NCBI GenBank assembly: GCA_037893245.1
Contig: JBAIAA010000261.1
Location: 1,240,001 to 1,304,000 of the forward strand
DNA from: Crossaster papposus
Lineage: Eukaryota; Echinodermata; Asteroidea; Velatida; Solasteridae
Direction of reading: 5' to 3'
Length of the DNA stretch: 64,000 nucleotides
Shown: positions 46,412 to 57,570 of the stretch, piece by piece
How the letters are laid out: each line of letters begins with the position of its first letter
Numbering within the stretch: the first letter of the stretch is position 1
The notes under the pieces: model-generated
Seen by the model: only the letters and a program-made list of their open reading frames with translations
What the model was told of the DNA's origin: nothing
Databases searched by the model: none
Position numbers and translations under genes: made by a program

Positions 46412-47236
46412 TTAAGAGTGGGTCCACGTAAATATTTTATATAAGTGTTCTTGGCATTTTTTTTTTAAATATGAAAGGACTTTGTAAGCATGTAACCAAA
46501 ATAGAACTTGATTTTTTTCTATGGCCTGTTGCCATAGTAACAGGCCATATTGTGTTTTGGTCATTTTTAGCCAGTTTGGGGCCGCCAAAACTCTTTTTTT
46601 TTGCTTATTTCAAAAAAGTCACCCAACCAAAAGGCAAAACTATATAACAAAATCAACTATATCTTAACAAAGTATCATCCTTGCCCTTAATTTAAAAAAC
46701 AGTTAAATGTTTCAAATGTCACCCTTATGCTATTGTTAGAACATGCGTTAAAGCATGTTTTTAGAACTTATACAAATGCCAGGTGTCTCAGAATATTTTC
46801 CTTATGGATTTGATTAGAGCCAACATTGGTCATTCCATATCTGGTGAGAAAGTTTTGGGGGATTGTATCTTCTTTAGGCAATAGGCCTACTGCATCACAT
46901 TTTTGGTCATTTAAAAAAAAGAGGAAAAATGAAACTTGAGGTTTTCCTTCAGTTTGAAGTAATAATACACACACAAATTGTACTTTTATGAATCTGGCGC
47001 CTTTTTTTAATCATAAGAGTGGGTTGTAGGTCTGTGAATTATTCCTACTGAAAAAGCTGCATTTTTGAGGGCGAAAATCTAGACTAATCCCATTCACAGC
47101 ATTTCTTACATTCTATATTCTGATAACATTTTATTAGTGGCATATAAAAAGAGAACAAAATACTTGTGAACTAAAACATTATTTAAACAGAACCCAACTA
47201 AAGCATTATTTATACAGAACCCAACAGCCCCTTTAA
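46412..47236. repeat. 0.8-kb inverted repeat, left arm
   Basis: Reverse complement of 49356-50115 with indels. Shared blocks include AAGAGTGGGTCCACGTA, the GGCCTGTTGCCATAGTAACAGG region and TTATACAGAACCCAAC. Contains its own small hairpin at 46524-46550. Confidence 0.85.
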
Positions 47237-48126
47237 GCATGTAACCCCTCTAAAACAGAGCCTTATTGCTTGCAAGTGTATATGAAGTGTTACGTTATAG
47301 CGCCGCCTTAGAACTATGTTTGTTCGAAGAACAAAACACAGGGCTTTTTCGCAGTTGTATTTCTTTTTAATTTTGGAACTATTATACCATAAAAACCATT
47401 CAACATGAAAAAATGTATGCACATTTAGTAAGTTTCCCTTGTGGTTTATTTGTGTAGTATAAAATAAAAAGTCGTTTCCTCAATGAGCGATCCCCACAAT
47501 GTTGCTTCCCAGGTTGTATCGTAAAATTGAGTGTGATCCAGGGCCACACGGAATTCTGGCGTTGATGACTTCTGACTAAAGCCCACCAACAAAAATACTG
47601 ACAATTTGAGAGACCGCCAACATAGGGCAAGATAGTCTTTGCCAAGAACGAATGCATTTGATCGATCGTGAACGTCGCGTATTCTTTTCAAGCAGTGCAC
47701 CCGCTAACGACACGATTATAGACCAGCCCCTCGCTCACAATATACGTCTTTGCAAATTGCTTCTAGTGGTATAACTTTTTCCTTATTTATCTGCAGGCTT
47801 TCCTAGAGAGCCAATCAGCAATCACAGAACTTCGATAATCAACACGTACTGCGCGCACGAATTCCTATATGAAGCAGCGCAAATGATATATGCAACGCAG
47901 GCTAGCGCAACCGTTGAATGGTATAGTTCACGATGTGAAGATGCTATGCCTATATTCGAATTTAAATTAAAAGGTCACGCTCCATTTAAGCAATTTGCGA
48001 AGACCATTGTATGATCGAGGGGGCTGATTGAAATATAAATTCGAGTCCCGCCTCTACTAGGCACTATAACGCAACACTTTGGATACACTTACTTGCAATA
48101 AAGCTGCGTTTTTGAGGGGTGACGTG
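47237..48126. other. Spacer between the 0.8-kb inverted arms, left part
   Basis: No transposase or other motif-bearing frame. Frames at 47400-47700 lack known motifs. A tRNA-like string near 48040 (TTCGAGTCCCGCCTC) lacks a matching A box. Confidence 0.4.
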
Positions 48127-49352
48127 CACTCAAAAAACAGATTGGTTGAAAATAACCAATATATTGGTCGATTTCAACCAATCCAGTTGGTAGATAATCT
48201 GATATTGGTTACCTATTTAACCAATCTACATTGGTAATAACACCAACCAATGCAATGTTGGTTAATTTAACCAATCCACAATGGTAGGACTCCAACCAAT
48301 TATAGCACTAACCAATACATAATGGTAGGACTGCAACCAATTCATATTGGTTAACACGCAACCAATTGCATTGGTTATAACACAAATACAATATTGGTTA
48401 ATTCAACCAATTTATAATGGTTAGGCTAATTATGTATTGGTTCCTACGTGGACAAATTACGTAATTAAATAATACCAATGGAATTAACTTATTACACATT
48501 GCAATTACGCATACATACAATAATAACCCATTAGATATTACCTACTGAACACTTACTACAAACTTAGCTATTGCCGTTGTTAGTTTTCTAGTCCGCTTTT
48601 TTGGCCCACGACGAAGTCACAGCTAGTTTTTATGAATATTGTCAAAATTTGAATACGAATAAAATATAATGTGAATTTTTCACTATGTTTGCACAAAAAT
48701 ATAAATTCAATCATGGAATCGTTTAAATAATTACATATTATGGTAAAAAAAGGCATTTTGGACTAAATACTACAATTTAACAGCGACTATTGTCAAAACA
48801 AATTTCCTCACTTCTGATTGGTCAGTTGCTGTAGGTACATTTCCTACAAGCTCAACCAATATGACTGGTTGAAGGCCAATCAATCTATTGGCAATAGATT
48901 GGTTAATACCTTGGTTACAAGCTCAACCAATATGACTAATTGAAGGACAACCAATATATTGGTTATGAATGACCAATATATTGGTTGATACCTTAGTTGC
49001 AAGCTCAACCAATATAACTGGTTGAAGGACAACCAATATATTTGTTATAAATGACCAATAGATTGGTTGATACCTTCAACCAATATGACTGGTTGACGGA
49101 CAACCAATATATTTGTTATAAATGACCAATAGATTGGTTGATACCTTCAACCAATATGACTGGTTGACTGACAACCAATATATTGGTTATAAATGACCAA
49201 TAAATTCGTCGATACCTTCAACCAATATGACTGGTTGACGGACAACCAACGCATTGGTTACGCTTTATTAACCAACACATTGGTTAAAAACAACTAATAT
49301 TGGGTCAATTAATTAGATTGGTCGGTTTTTTAACCAATCTGTTTTTAGAGTG
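48127..49352. mobile_element. CCAAT/ATTGG-rich element, complete copy
   Basis: Imperfect terminal inverted repeats: the left end starts CACTCAAAAAACAGATTGG (48127) and the right end finishes CTGTTTTTAGAGTG (49352). Two outer zones are packed with ATTGGT/ACCAAT, including the palindrome ACCAATATATTGGT. They flank a non-repetitive core (about 48440-48840) shared with 36110-36510. The right zone repeats a ~60-70-bp unit with TATGACTGGTTGA. A TGC on both sides may be the target duplication. Confidence 0.85.
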
Positions 49353-49355
49353 TGC

Positions 49356-50115
49356 TTAAAGGGGGTGTTGGGTTCTGTAGAAATAATGCTTTAGTTGGGT
49401 TCTGTATAAATAATGTTTTATTTCACAACAAGTATTGTTTCCTCTTTTGTGATATGCCACTAATAAAACGTTGTCAGAAAATGGTATGTAAGAAATGTTG
49501 TGGAGGGGGTTAGTAGGATTAGGTCACAGGCCTACAACTCATTCTTATGATTTAAAAAAGGTGCCAGATTTATAAAAGTATTCTGTTTTGTGTGTATTAC
49601 TGCAAACTGTATTACATTTTTCCAGTTTTGGGGGAAAATGACAATTTTTGATGCAGTACCGCCTTTAATAAGAGGATACAAACTCCCAAACTTTCATCAC
49701 CAGATGTGGAATGACCAATGTTGGCTCTAATCAAATCCAAAAGGAAAATATTCTGACAAGTTGACTTTTGAGGGACAAAAATAGGGTGAAAAAGTTCTAA
49801 AAACTTGCTTTAACGCATATTCTACAAATATCATAAGGGTGACATTTACAACATTTAATTTTGTTCTGAAGTAAGGGCAAAAATGACTGCTTTGTAATGA
49901 TATAGTTGATTTTGTAATAACATTTTGTAATTAAGCAAACAAACAGGTTTTTTTTGCTAAAAATGCCCAAAACACAAAATGGCCTGTTACAATGGCAACG
50001 AGCCAAAGAATTGTTTTTGTTAGTTCCATTTTGTTTACTTGCTTACTAAGTCCTTTCATATTAAAACAAAAGGCCGAGGACACTTATATGAAATACGTAC
50101 GTGGACCCACTCTTA
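49356..50115. repeat. 0.8-kb inverted repeat, right arm
   Basis: Reverse complement of 46412-47236. It begins four bases after the CCAAT-rich element, so that element and the 47.2-48.1 kb DNA form the loop. Confidence 0.85.
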
Positions 50116-50169
50116 ATAGGTAAAATGTGGACTGCAACGAGATTAAAAAACCCATAATAATCCCGATCG

Positions 50170-50280
50170 TAAAACAGATTTTACCCGTTCGCACCAGGAT
50201 TTGTTGAACATTGACTGAACCCAGGCACGGTCCGAGATAGGTTCAGGCCAGCATCTGTGGGTAGCACACCCTGATATTTT
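50170..50280 (+). mobile_element. Possible relic of the 24.8-kb piggyBac-like MITE
   Basis: CCCGTTCGCACCAGGATT, GGTTCAGGCCAGCA and GGGTAGCACACCCTG resemble the left half of 24788-24990. The right terminus and TTAA flanks are not visible. Confidence 0.45.
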
Positions 50281-50309
50281 CTATAATGTGTTATTTCTTA
50301 GTGAAAATA

Positions 50310-50650
50310 TTCCGTTGTCGAGGTATATTCGGAGGAAGTGAAGGTCAAGCAGTTTTTGTGCCCAGTAATAAGAAATGATACTATCTACCACATCACGAAA
50401 CTAGATACTTATTTAGTTTAAAAGATATAGTTCAAAATATTTTGTAAAATGTTGCCCTTAAATCGCTTTTCATTTGATAGCTGATGATGTCACGATGTCG
50501 TCACAGTTAAAATATATACCATCTTTGTATCAGGGTTCAAGTTCACACTAGGCTTTACCATCATCCTTGACGCCGTTTAAAATAAATTTCGGGTTGGGAG
50601 CAGTACGTGTTTGAAAATAGCCAGGTTTCTCCAATGGGATTTTCCGGCTG
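50310..50650 (+). repeat. Duplicated segment C, copy 2
   Basis: See 43540-43830. It has ~50 additional bases (CTTATTTAGTTTAAAAGATATAG...) not in copy 1. Both copies are followed within about 1.2 kb by GAGTC-rich DNA, so the duplication may cover 43.5-45.1 and 50.3-52.1 kb. Confidence 0.85.
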
Positions 50651-50654
50651 GCGT

Positions 50655-50805
50655 GGATGGTAATTCTGTCCCCTGGTAAAATTGTCCGGGGGGGGGGGGG
50701 GGGGCAGAAATACCTAGGTAAAAGTGTCCCCATGGAGCCGTTAATTCTGTCCCCCTCCAGAATATTCTGTCCCTTCTCAAGGTAATTTTGTCCCCCCCCC
50801 CCCCA
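50655..50805. repeat. GTAATTCTGTCCCC-type repeats with G and C runs
   Basis: Degenerate units around TAATTCTGTCCCC / TAAAATTGTCC, with a 17-base G run (50688-50704) and a C run (about 50793-50805). Confidence 0.7.
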
Positions 50806-51052
50806 AATTAATCCACACAAGTGGTTTTTTTTTAGCCCATGGGGTATTTATTATTTGGACTTTTCTTCCTTTCATCGACTTATCAAAATAAAAATAACTT
50901 CATTGATTAAATCAACTGATCTACGTTTCTGCGAGAAAGAAAAAATGGCAGTAATCAGTATTTTCTGACTTCTTGCACGCGTACAAATTCTATTCTCATC
51001 CTGGTGGTACGTACGTACATTCATACGGGTACGCATAGCGCATGCTGTCGTC

Positions 51053-51235
51053 ATGGCCGACTTTGTGGAGGAGGTGCAGCGACTTTTAGAGTTTCTGTCT
51101 TTAGGACAGCACCCTTCAGGCCTGGATAAAAACAAAAAAGGGCCCTGAGGAGAAAAGCCAAGTCATTCAGTTTGGAAGGGGGAACCTGTACAACAGTGGA
51201 CGGCTGGTTGTTGGTCTAGTGGGTGCTAGACTTGT
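51053..51235 (+). pseudogene. Integrase-like (H2C2-type) N-terminal fragment, frameshifted
   Basis: ATG at 51053 in good context opens MADFVEEVQRLLEFLSLG, HPSGLDKNKKG and stops at 51148. Two frame changes later the same strand reads LRRKAKSFSLEGG and then GNLYNSGRLVVG. The pattern KNKK...RRKAxxF...GxLYxxG resembles the start of retrotransposon-derived integrase-like proteins, just before their zinc-binding domain. The frame ends in GAGTC-rich repeat DNA, so the zinc-binding and catalytic parts are missing. The family assignment rests on pattern memory only. An unrelated short frame is possible. Confidence 0.4.
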
Positions 51236-51239
51236 GACG

Positions 51240-52140
51240 TTGCACGGGACAAATTTTAAGAAGTGAATTGAGTCGATCAAGCCATTAAAGGTAGTATACA
51301 CCATTGGTCATTGCTTGAATTATCATGAATGAGTAGATTTGGGGGATTGTATTTTATAGTAAATATCGTTTAACTGAGCTGCCTGAAGTTTTACAATCAT
51401 GGATGCCGAGAAAAGCACGAAAAACAGCGGTTTGTTTTAACCGGCGTCGAGCAGTTATTCTTATGTTATCTTTGTTTTTATTTAATTTATATTATATTAT
51501 ATTTAATTATATTTTTCGGAATAATTACAGGATATCTAGCGCAATCATTTTGCTGGATGCCTAGAATCAACATTACATTTACTTTCAAATGAGTAAGATA
51601 TTTCTTAATAATTCGGTAGTAAATATTTTTGATATCTGCAAATGGTGTATCCTACCTTTAAGTCAAGAATATCGAGTCTATTCACAGTGTGTAATAGAGT
51701 CGAGTCATGTATTAAGGCTCATAAATTGTTGAATACTACACAATAAATAAACACGTTGCAGAAACACAATCCACGACACAGCGTATGTTGTATCATGGAG
51801 GAAGGAAAACAGACGGCCGCTGTATACGTACTGATAGACAGGTATGTACTTATGTACATAATTATTCGCTAACATAAACGTGACATGAATAATAATTGGC
51901 ACTGGTGTAAGTCATTGCAAATAGTTTTTGTTCTTATATTAGGGACTCGAGTCTTATTACCCATCACTCGAGTCGAGTCTTTCTATAATGAGGGACTCGA
52001 GTCGAGTCATTTGCCTGCAATAACTCGAGTCGAGTCATTTACCCATCAGGAGTCGAGGCGAGTCGCCAAAAAGTGTGACTCGAGTCCGAGTCGAGTTAGT
52101 AGCGAGCTTTCGATTCGGTACGGGAGACAAAGTACGGGAG
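51240..52140 (+). repeat. GAGTC-rich segment, copy 2 (split by a MITE)
   Basis: Parallel to 44690-45010: TTTTAAGAAGTGA, ACACAATAAATAAACACGTT, GACACAGCGTATGTTGTATC and GAAGGAAAACAGACGGC occur in both in the same order. The Helentron-like copy at 52141 starts just after GGTACGGGAGACAAAG. Confidence 0.85.
51289..51657 (+). mobile_element. TTAA MITE family B, complete, with empty-site paralog
   Basis: Terminal repeats AGGTAGTATACACCATT and AATGGTGTATCCTACCT; TTAA at 51285-51288 and 51658-51661. The paralog near 44735-44760 reads CAAGTTATTATGTCAAGAAT without the element, against CAAGCCATTAA[element]GTCAAGAAT here. Confidence 0.93.
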
Positions 52141-53402
52141 AAGCTGTTTCGGAGTTTCACCAAAACAGCTCTTGTAATCGTTAAAGATTTGTTTAGCTGT
52201 TTCGGAGTTTCACCGAAACAGCTCTTTTAATCGTTAAGATCTTTTTTTTCTTTTTGATTTTTTTTTTCTTTTCCACTTCAGACTTTTACCCTTAGAATGT
52301 ATACACGTTTGTTCTGTCGATACACTTTGGTAAAGCCAATCGACTTGAAACTTAGTATACACTTAGAACACCACCCACAGATGGTCCTAGATGAAATTCG
52401 TCGCGATTACGTCATTGAAGGTCACGCGACTTCACGTTAAAGGTTACATTTTTCCCATAGGGTTTGTACACGTTTTCCTACGGACTATTGACTTTAACAC
52501 TTTGGTAAATCCGATTGACTTGAGACCTAGCACACACCTCAACCACCTTCCTCAAGAGGGCCAAGAAGAAAATCGTCATGAGGACGTCATCGGGGATCAT
52601 GTGACGTCTCATTAAAGGTGCAGTTGTTAGGACCCTCTATCTCTGGAAATACAGGTCCGATTGGGGTCAAACTTGGTATTCAGGTATTACAGGATGTGTT
52701 ATAGAAGAAAATTAAGGTGACGTCATGATGACATAATCATGGGTCATGTGACGTCAAATTAAAGGTGTAGTTTTTAGGACCCTCTATCTCTAAAAGTACA
52801 GTTCCGATTGGTGTCGATCTTGGTATACAGGTATTCCGGGATGTGTTATAGACGAAAATTAAGGTGACGTCATGATGACATAATCATGGGTCATGTGACG
52901 TCACATTAAAGGTGTAGTTTTTCCCATAAGATTTGTACACGGGTTTTTTCAAAGTAATATATATTTGGCACTTTGGTAAATCCGATCGACTTCAGATCGA
53001 CACATATTCAAAGTCATTTCGCGAAACAGCTCTGTGTTTGCCCCAAAACACATTTCTAGGTTTTTTTCCCAGACTTTTCTCCATAGAGTTTTTGCACGTT
53101 TTTCTTCTACCAATACACTTTGGCACTTTGGTAAATCCGATGGACTTGAGACTTGGCACACAGTTGAACCATCACCCAAGGATGGTCCTGAACAAATTCG
53201 TCGCGATTACATCATTCGTGGTCACGTGACGTCACTTTAAAGACCCGTAGGTTTTGTACACGTTTTTCTTCAGACTATTGAATCTGGCACTTTGGTAAAT
53301 CCGATTGACTTGAGACTTAGCGCATACCTTGACCACCATCTCCATGATGACGTCATCGTTGGTCATGTGACGTCACATTAAAGGTTTAGTTTTCAGGACC
53401 CT
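52141..53402 (+). mobile_element. Second Helentron-like copy, one unit plus a partial unit
   Basis: Starts with two AGCTGTTTCGGAGTTTCACC hairpin repeats, a T-rich spacer, A and B monomers, and a diverged terminal hairpin with CTAG at 53056-53059. A further truncated unit runs to about 53402. It is inserted in GAGTC-rich DNA, which resumes at 53403. This shows the family also exists outside the 18-kb block. Confidence 0.75.
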
Positions 53403-53565
53403 CTCTCCAGAGTTGTAGTCGAGTCATCTGTGCCGACTCCGAGTCTGAAGTCACTTGGGTCGAGTCCGAGTCCGAGTCTCGAGTCACTTGGGTCAATTCT
53501 GAGTCCGAGTCACGAGTCACTTGGGTCGAGTCCGAGTCCGAGTCAGAGTCACGAGTCACTTGTTT
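53403..53565. repeat. GAGTC minisatellite
   Basis: Tandem GAGTCACTTGGGTCGAGTCC-type units, related to those at 44.7 and 52.0 kb. Confidence 0.85.
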
Positions 53566-54045
53566 AAATAATTAAATAGTTAGAATACTTCAACCAGTTC
53601 ACTTAGATCACTATTGATTGCAAACCAAATGTCGTAAAATAAGAATTGGAAATGACAAAATAATACACATTTAATTTAAACAAAGTTATGCACCTGCAGT
53701 TAAAATTTTATGTAGGTTTTAACACTAAAAAGAGGTAGCGATATACCCACAGCCAGCCAAAGACGTCATTCGGAATCCGGAGACGAATTCCTATTTTCCT
53801 GGTAATATGCATCAAGCACAAGCAGTGGCTATTGTGCTAATGACAGTAGATTCTATACTTTTTATTTTAACATAAAGATATTGTCATTCCTCATCAATTG
53901 TAGCTCAAATTAGACACCTACTACAGAAATGCCTAAATTTCATGTCAAAAACTATCAACGGTTTTACGTGTAAAGGAACATCAATTAGTTTGGTTGCTAC
54001 ATGTATTTTTGCGATAATTCATGCTTAATGTGGTGTTTGCAAACC
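53566..54045. other. Non-coding stretch
   Basis: No gene seen. The last ~46 bases (TTTTTGCGATAATTC ... GTGTTTGCAAACC) recur at 55303-55348 inside the adjacent palindrome. Confidence 0.5.
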
Positions 54046-54093
54046 TATACGGAAAACAAGGCCATGATTACCCGACTGTACTACGTTACCAAA

Positions 54094-54250
54094 TGTGACC
54101 CAGCACGAGTAAATGAGACACTTTGAGGCAAAAATAAAAATTGAGATTTTGATTTTATCATTTAAAGCTTGTTTAGCTTTAAATGATGAAATCAAAATCT
54201 CAATCTTCATTTTTGACTCAAAGTGTCTCATTTACTCGTGGTGAGTCACA
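54094..54250. mobile_element. Palindromic MITE family C, uninterrupted
   Basis: 157 bp, TGTGACCCAGCACGAGTAAA to its complement, centred on AAGCTTGTTTAGCTT. It lies in the left arm of the palindrome. Confidence 0.88.
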
Positions 54251-56134
54251 AATCAGCCAGCATCCAGTAAATTTGTGAAGGAGAGTTTCATCATTGAGGC
54301 CGAATGACAGTCGCGGGAAAAAGTAACGAGTTTCTGACGCAAAATATGTATATCAACAATTATGTATACATTATTTCAGCGTCCGTTAGAATTGAGAAAA
54401 GGGACGAGAAAATAGTCCCCACGGTAACACTTCCTGTTGGCTGGCTCCAATAAACCATCTATAGAATGAGGTGGGCAATTAGTGCGTGGCTAGCCTTGCC
54501 CATACAAGACAATTAGGACGCTTTCTGGCCGATTTGGCAACAATAATAGTCAGTCAGTTAGTCTTTGCCAATTTAATCGTAGCGCATCGCTGTCAAGAAG
54601 TAGCACTAAGTACTAGATATTAGCTTTATAATGGCACCTTCAAGTGTAGCGTGTATTAACCGTATGGTAATTCGTTAATAAACTTACGCAAGGACACGGC
54701 ACGGTGAAATTTATTGCCTATTGTAATTATTGACTTATACAAAAATTTAAAAAACACACAGCTAGACGGACAGTGTTCATGACAAAATGCCAGAGGGATA
54801 TAGAGATGGAAATAAAACAATTCCAGTGGAATAAACGCGGGGATAAAGGGATTAAGTATATTTCCTAATTTGACGCAAACTTCCATGTTCATTATATTGT
54901 CAAGGAGAAAAATTGTCTTGAAGGGGCGCCATTCTTATTTATATCATTTATATTATTTGTTGATTGTTATCCCTGCATGAGTCCATTCACAGTATAGACC
55001 ACAATGACAAGAGATTGTGAGATTTTTATGCTTTTTAACAACAACATAACATTTATTTCGAACTAGATTCATAAGACACCGTATATAATGTTGTGATAAT
55101 GTGATGTAACTGTTTAACATCCACACCATTTGAAATGTTACAATTGTGGTTTACAAACACCACATTGGCACCTTCAAGTGTAGCGTGTATTAACCGTATG
55201 ATAATTCGTTAATAAACTTACGCAAGGACACGGCACGGTGAAATTCATTGCCTATTGTAATTATTGACTTATACAAAAATTAAAAAAACACGCAACAAAA
55301 CACATGTATTTTTGCGATAATTCAGGCTCAATGTGGTGTTTGCAAACCACAATTGTAACATTTCAAATGGTGTGGATGTTAAACAGTTACATCACATTAT
55401 TACAACAACAAATAATATAAATCAACAAATAATATAAATGATATAAATAAGAATGGCGCCCCTTCAAGACAATTTTTCTCCTTGACAATATAATGAACAT
55501 GGAAGTTTGCGTCAAATTAGGAAATATACTTAATCCCTTTATCCCCGCGTTTATTCCACTGGAATTGTTTTATTTCCATCTCTATATCCCTCTGGCATTT
55601 TGTCATGAACACTGTCCGTCTAGCTGTGTGTTTTTTTAATTTTTGTATAAGTCAATAATTACAATAGGCAATAAATTTCACCGTGCCGTGTCCTTGCGTA
55701 AGTTTATAAACGAATTATCATACGGTTAATACACGCTACACTTGAAGGTGCCATTAGAAAGCTAATATCTAGTACTTAGTGCTACTTCTTGACAGCGATG
55801 CGCTACGATTAAATTGGCAAAGACTAACTGACTGACTATTATTGTTGCCAAATCGGCCAGAAAGCGTCCTAATTGTCTTGTATGGGCAAGGCTAGCCATG
55901 CACTAATTGCTGACCTCATTCTATAGATGGTTTATTGGAGCCAGCCAACAGGAAGTGTTACCGTGGGGACTATTTTCTCGTCCCTTTTCTCAATTCTAAC
56001 GGACGCTGAAATAATGTATACATAATTGTTGATATACATATTTTGCGTCAGAAACTCGTTACTTTTTCCCGCGACTGTCATTCGGCCTCAATGATGAAAC
56101 TCTCCTTCACAAATTTACTGGATGCTGGCTGATT

Positions 56135-56290
56135 TGTGACCCACCACGAGTAAATGAGACACTTTGAGTCAAAAATGAAGATTGAGATTTTGATTTCATA
56201 ATTTAAAGCTAAACAAGCTTTAAATGATAAAATCAAAATCTCAATTTTTATTTTTGCCTCAAAGTGTCTCATTTACTCGTGCTGGCCACA
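56135..56290. mobile_element. Palindromic MITE family C, uninterrupted (mirror copy)
   Basis: The same element in the right arm; its right end lacks two bases (CTGGCCACA). With the copies at 30616 and 54094 this makes three. Confidence 0.88.
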
Positions 56291-56338
56291 TTTGGTAACG
56301 TAGTACAGTCGGGTAATCATGGCCTTGTTTTCCGTATA

Positions 56339-57239
56339 GTCGGAGGAGAAGCCGAAGCCGAAGCAAAGGTTTTTAGTTGATGAGTATCTGCACGTATAAA
56401 CAGCGCGAGATGTCTAAATTTAAATCGGTTTTCAAAAACATGGGGCAGTTATAACAATAATAACGACCCTAAGTAAGTAAAATGTGCACGTGTAGTGTTC
56501 AATAAAAATTAAGTAGAAAACAATTTTACCAATCAATAAAAAGGTATACATTTGTTTTTGAATATAACGTCTATTGTTTATTTCAGGCTTCCAGCGGTAC
56601 TATTATTCAATTAGCAAGTTTATAGTCAAACCTAGCTGGTACTCTACTCCATAAATTCCGCGTTTTGTTTGTCATACAATCCCATTATGTTTTCAGGAAG
56701 TCAACAAGGTTTTATTTCAGGCTTTCAGCGGTATTATTCAACACAAATGGCTGCTTCAAACTAACGGCGCTTTGATTGCTTATAAAGAACAAAAATACCT
56801 TGAAGGCCACAAAACAGGCAGTAAATATTCTGAGAGCCTACTTGACAGAGACACAAATATACTTTAAAACGATCAATATGCCTACGCTTGCGAGTTTTTG
56901 GTCCAAGTTTTATGAAAAAACACAAAAAAGACAGCGCGTCATTAAATAGCATTCGTACAGGAATTAGGACATAATAGCGCGTGCAATATATTTTGTATTT
57001 CCCTTAAAGCCATCCAATGTTATTTATAATTATTCAATTTTTTGGAATTACGATGTTTCCAATTCAATGATATATGCAAAAACAAATTTAAACTCTAAAA
57101 TGTGTTTGTGACGTGACAAACACAAAGCTGTTTCGGATGTTTGAAACGTTTCTGATATGTGATGACGACATGGCAGCATTCCTTAAATGTCACTGATACA
57201 CATGTGATGTCAATGACAAACTATATATATAACTTTGAA
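56339..57239. other. No gene seen; contains an inverted dispersed-repeat copy
   Basis: At about 56575-56720 the reverse complement of 62560-62670 appears (CCCATTATGTTTTCAGGAAG; TAGCTGGTACTCTACTCC). The rest is unique AT-rich DNA. Confidence 0.5.
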
Positions 57240-57400
57240 AAGAAAGATTCTACTATAAGCCCCCTGTAAAACAAATTCTGAATTGTATTCATTCCCATTA
57301 ATCAGTTCTTTGACAGAATATGCGGTTTCAATTTAAAAGCCGCGGTTGTCATGGCAATCGTCGAGTGAATTTCACAACTCTGCTTTAGTAACCAAAATGG
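57240..57400. repeat. Inverted repeat D, left arm
   Basis: Reverse complement of 58860-59025: GATTCTACTATAAGCCCCCT, GAATTGTATTCATTCCCATT and GAATTTCACAACTCTGCTT. Confidence 0.85.
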
Positions 57401-57477
57401 CGAGGCGTACAAATAACAATAATAATGTTCACTAACAATGACAATAAGTCGACACTTCCATAGGTTCGTGCACAAAA

Positions 57478-57570
57478 ACTTATTCTAACCCTAACCTTAG
57501 CCTTAATTAACCTTAAGGTTATTCTAACCCTAACCTTAACCTTAATTAACCTTAACCTTAATTGTTAGAC
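57478..57570. repeat. CCTAACCTTAACC-type repeat
   Basis: Irregular CTAACCCTAACCTTA and CTTAATTAACC units. Interstitial and irregular, not a telomere. Confidence 0.85.

Larger units (their letters stand above)
54046..56338. repeat. 2.3-kb palindrome
   Basis: The left arm 54046-54962 and right arm 55420-56338 are near-identical inverted copies, starting TATACGGAAAACAAGGCC and ending with its complement. The ~460-base centre contains further nested inverted blocks and a third copy of the GGCACCTTCAAGTGTAGCG region (about 54633, 55167 and, inverted, 55755). No coding frame. It could be a foldback element, an inverted duplication or an assembly effect. Confidence 0.85.

Noticed and set aside
48030..48070. 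tRNA-like TTCGAGTCCCGCCTC string
   Set aside because: No A box at the proper distance and no cloverleaf; B-box-like strings are common by chance.
57478..57570. Telomeric repeat
   Set aside because: CCTAACC units are irregular, short and mixed with CTTAATTAACC; not a uniform telomeric array.
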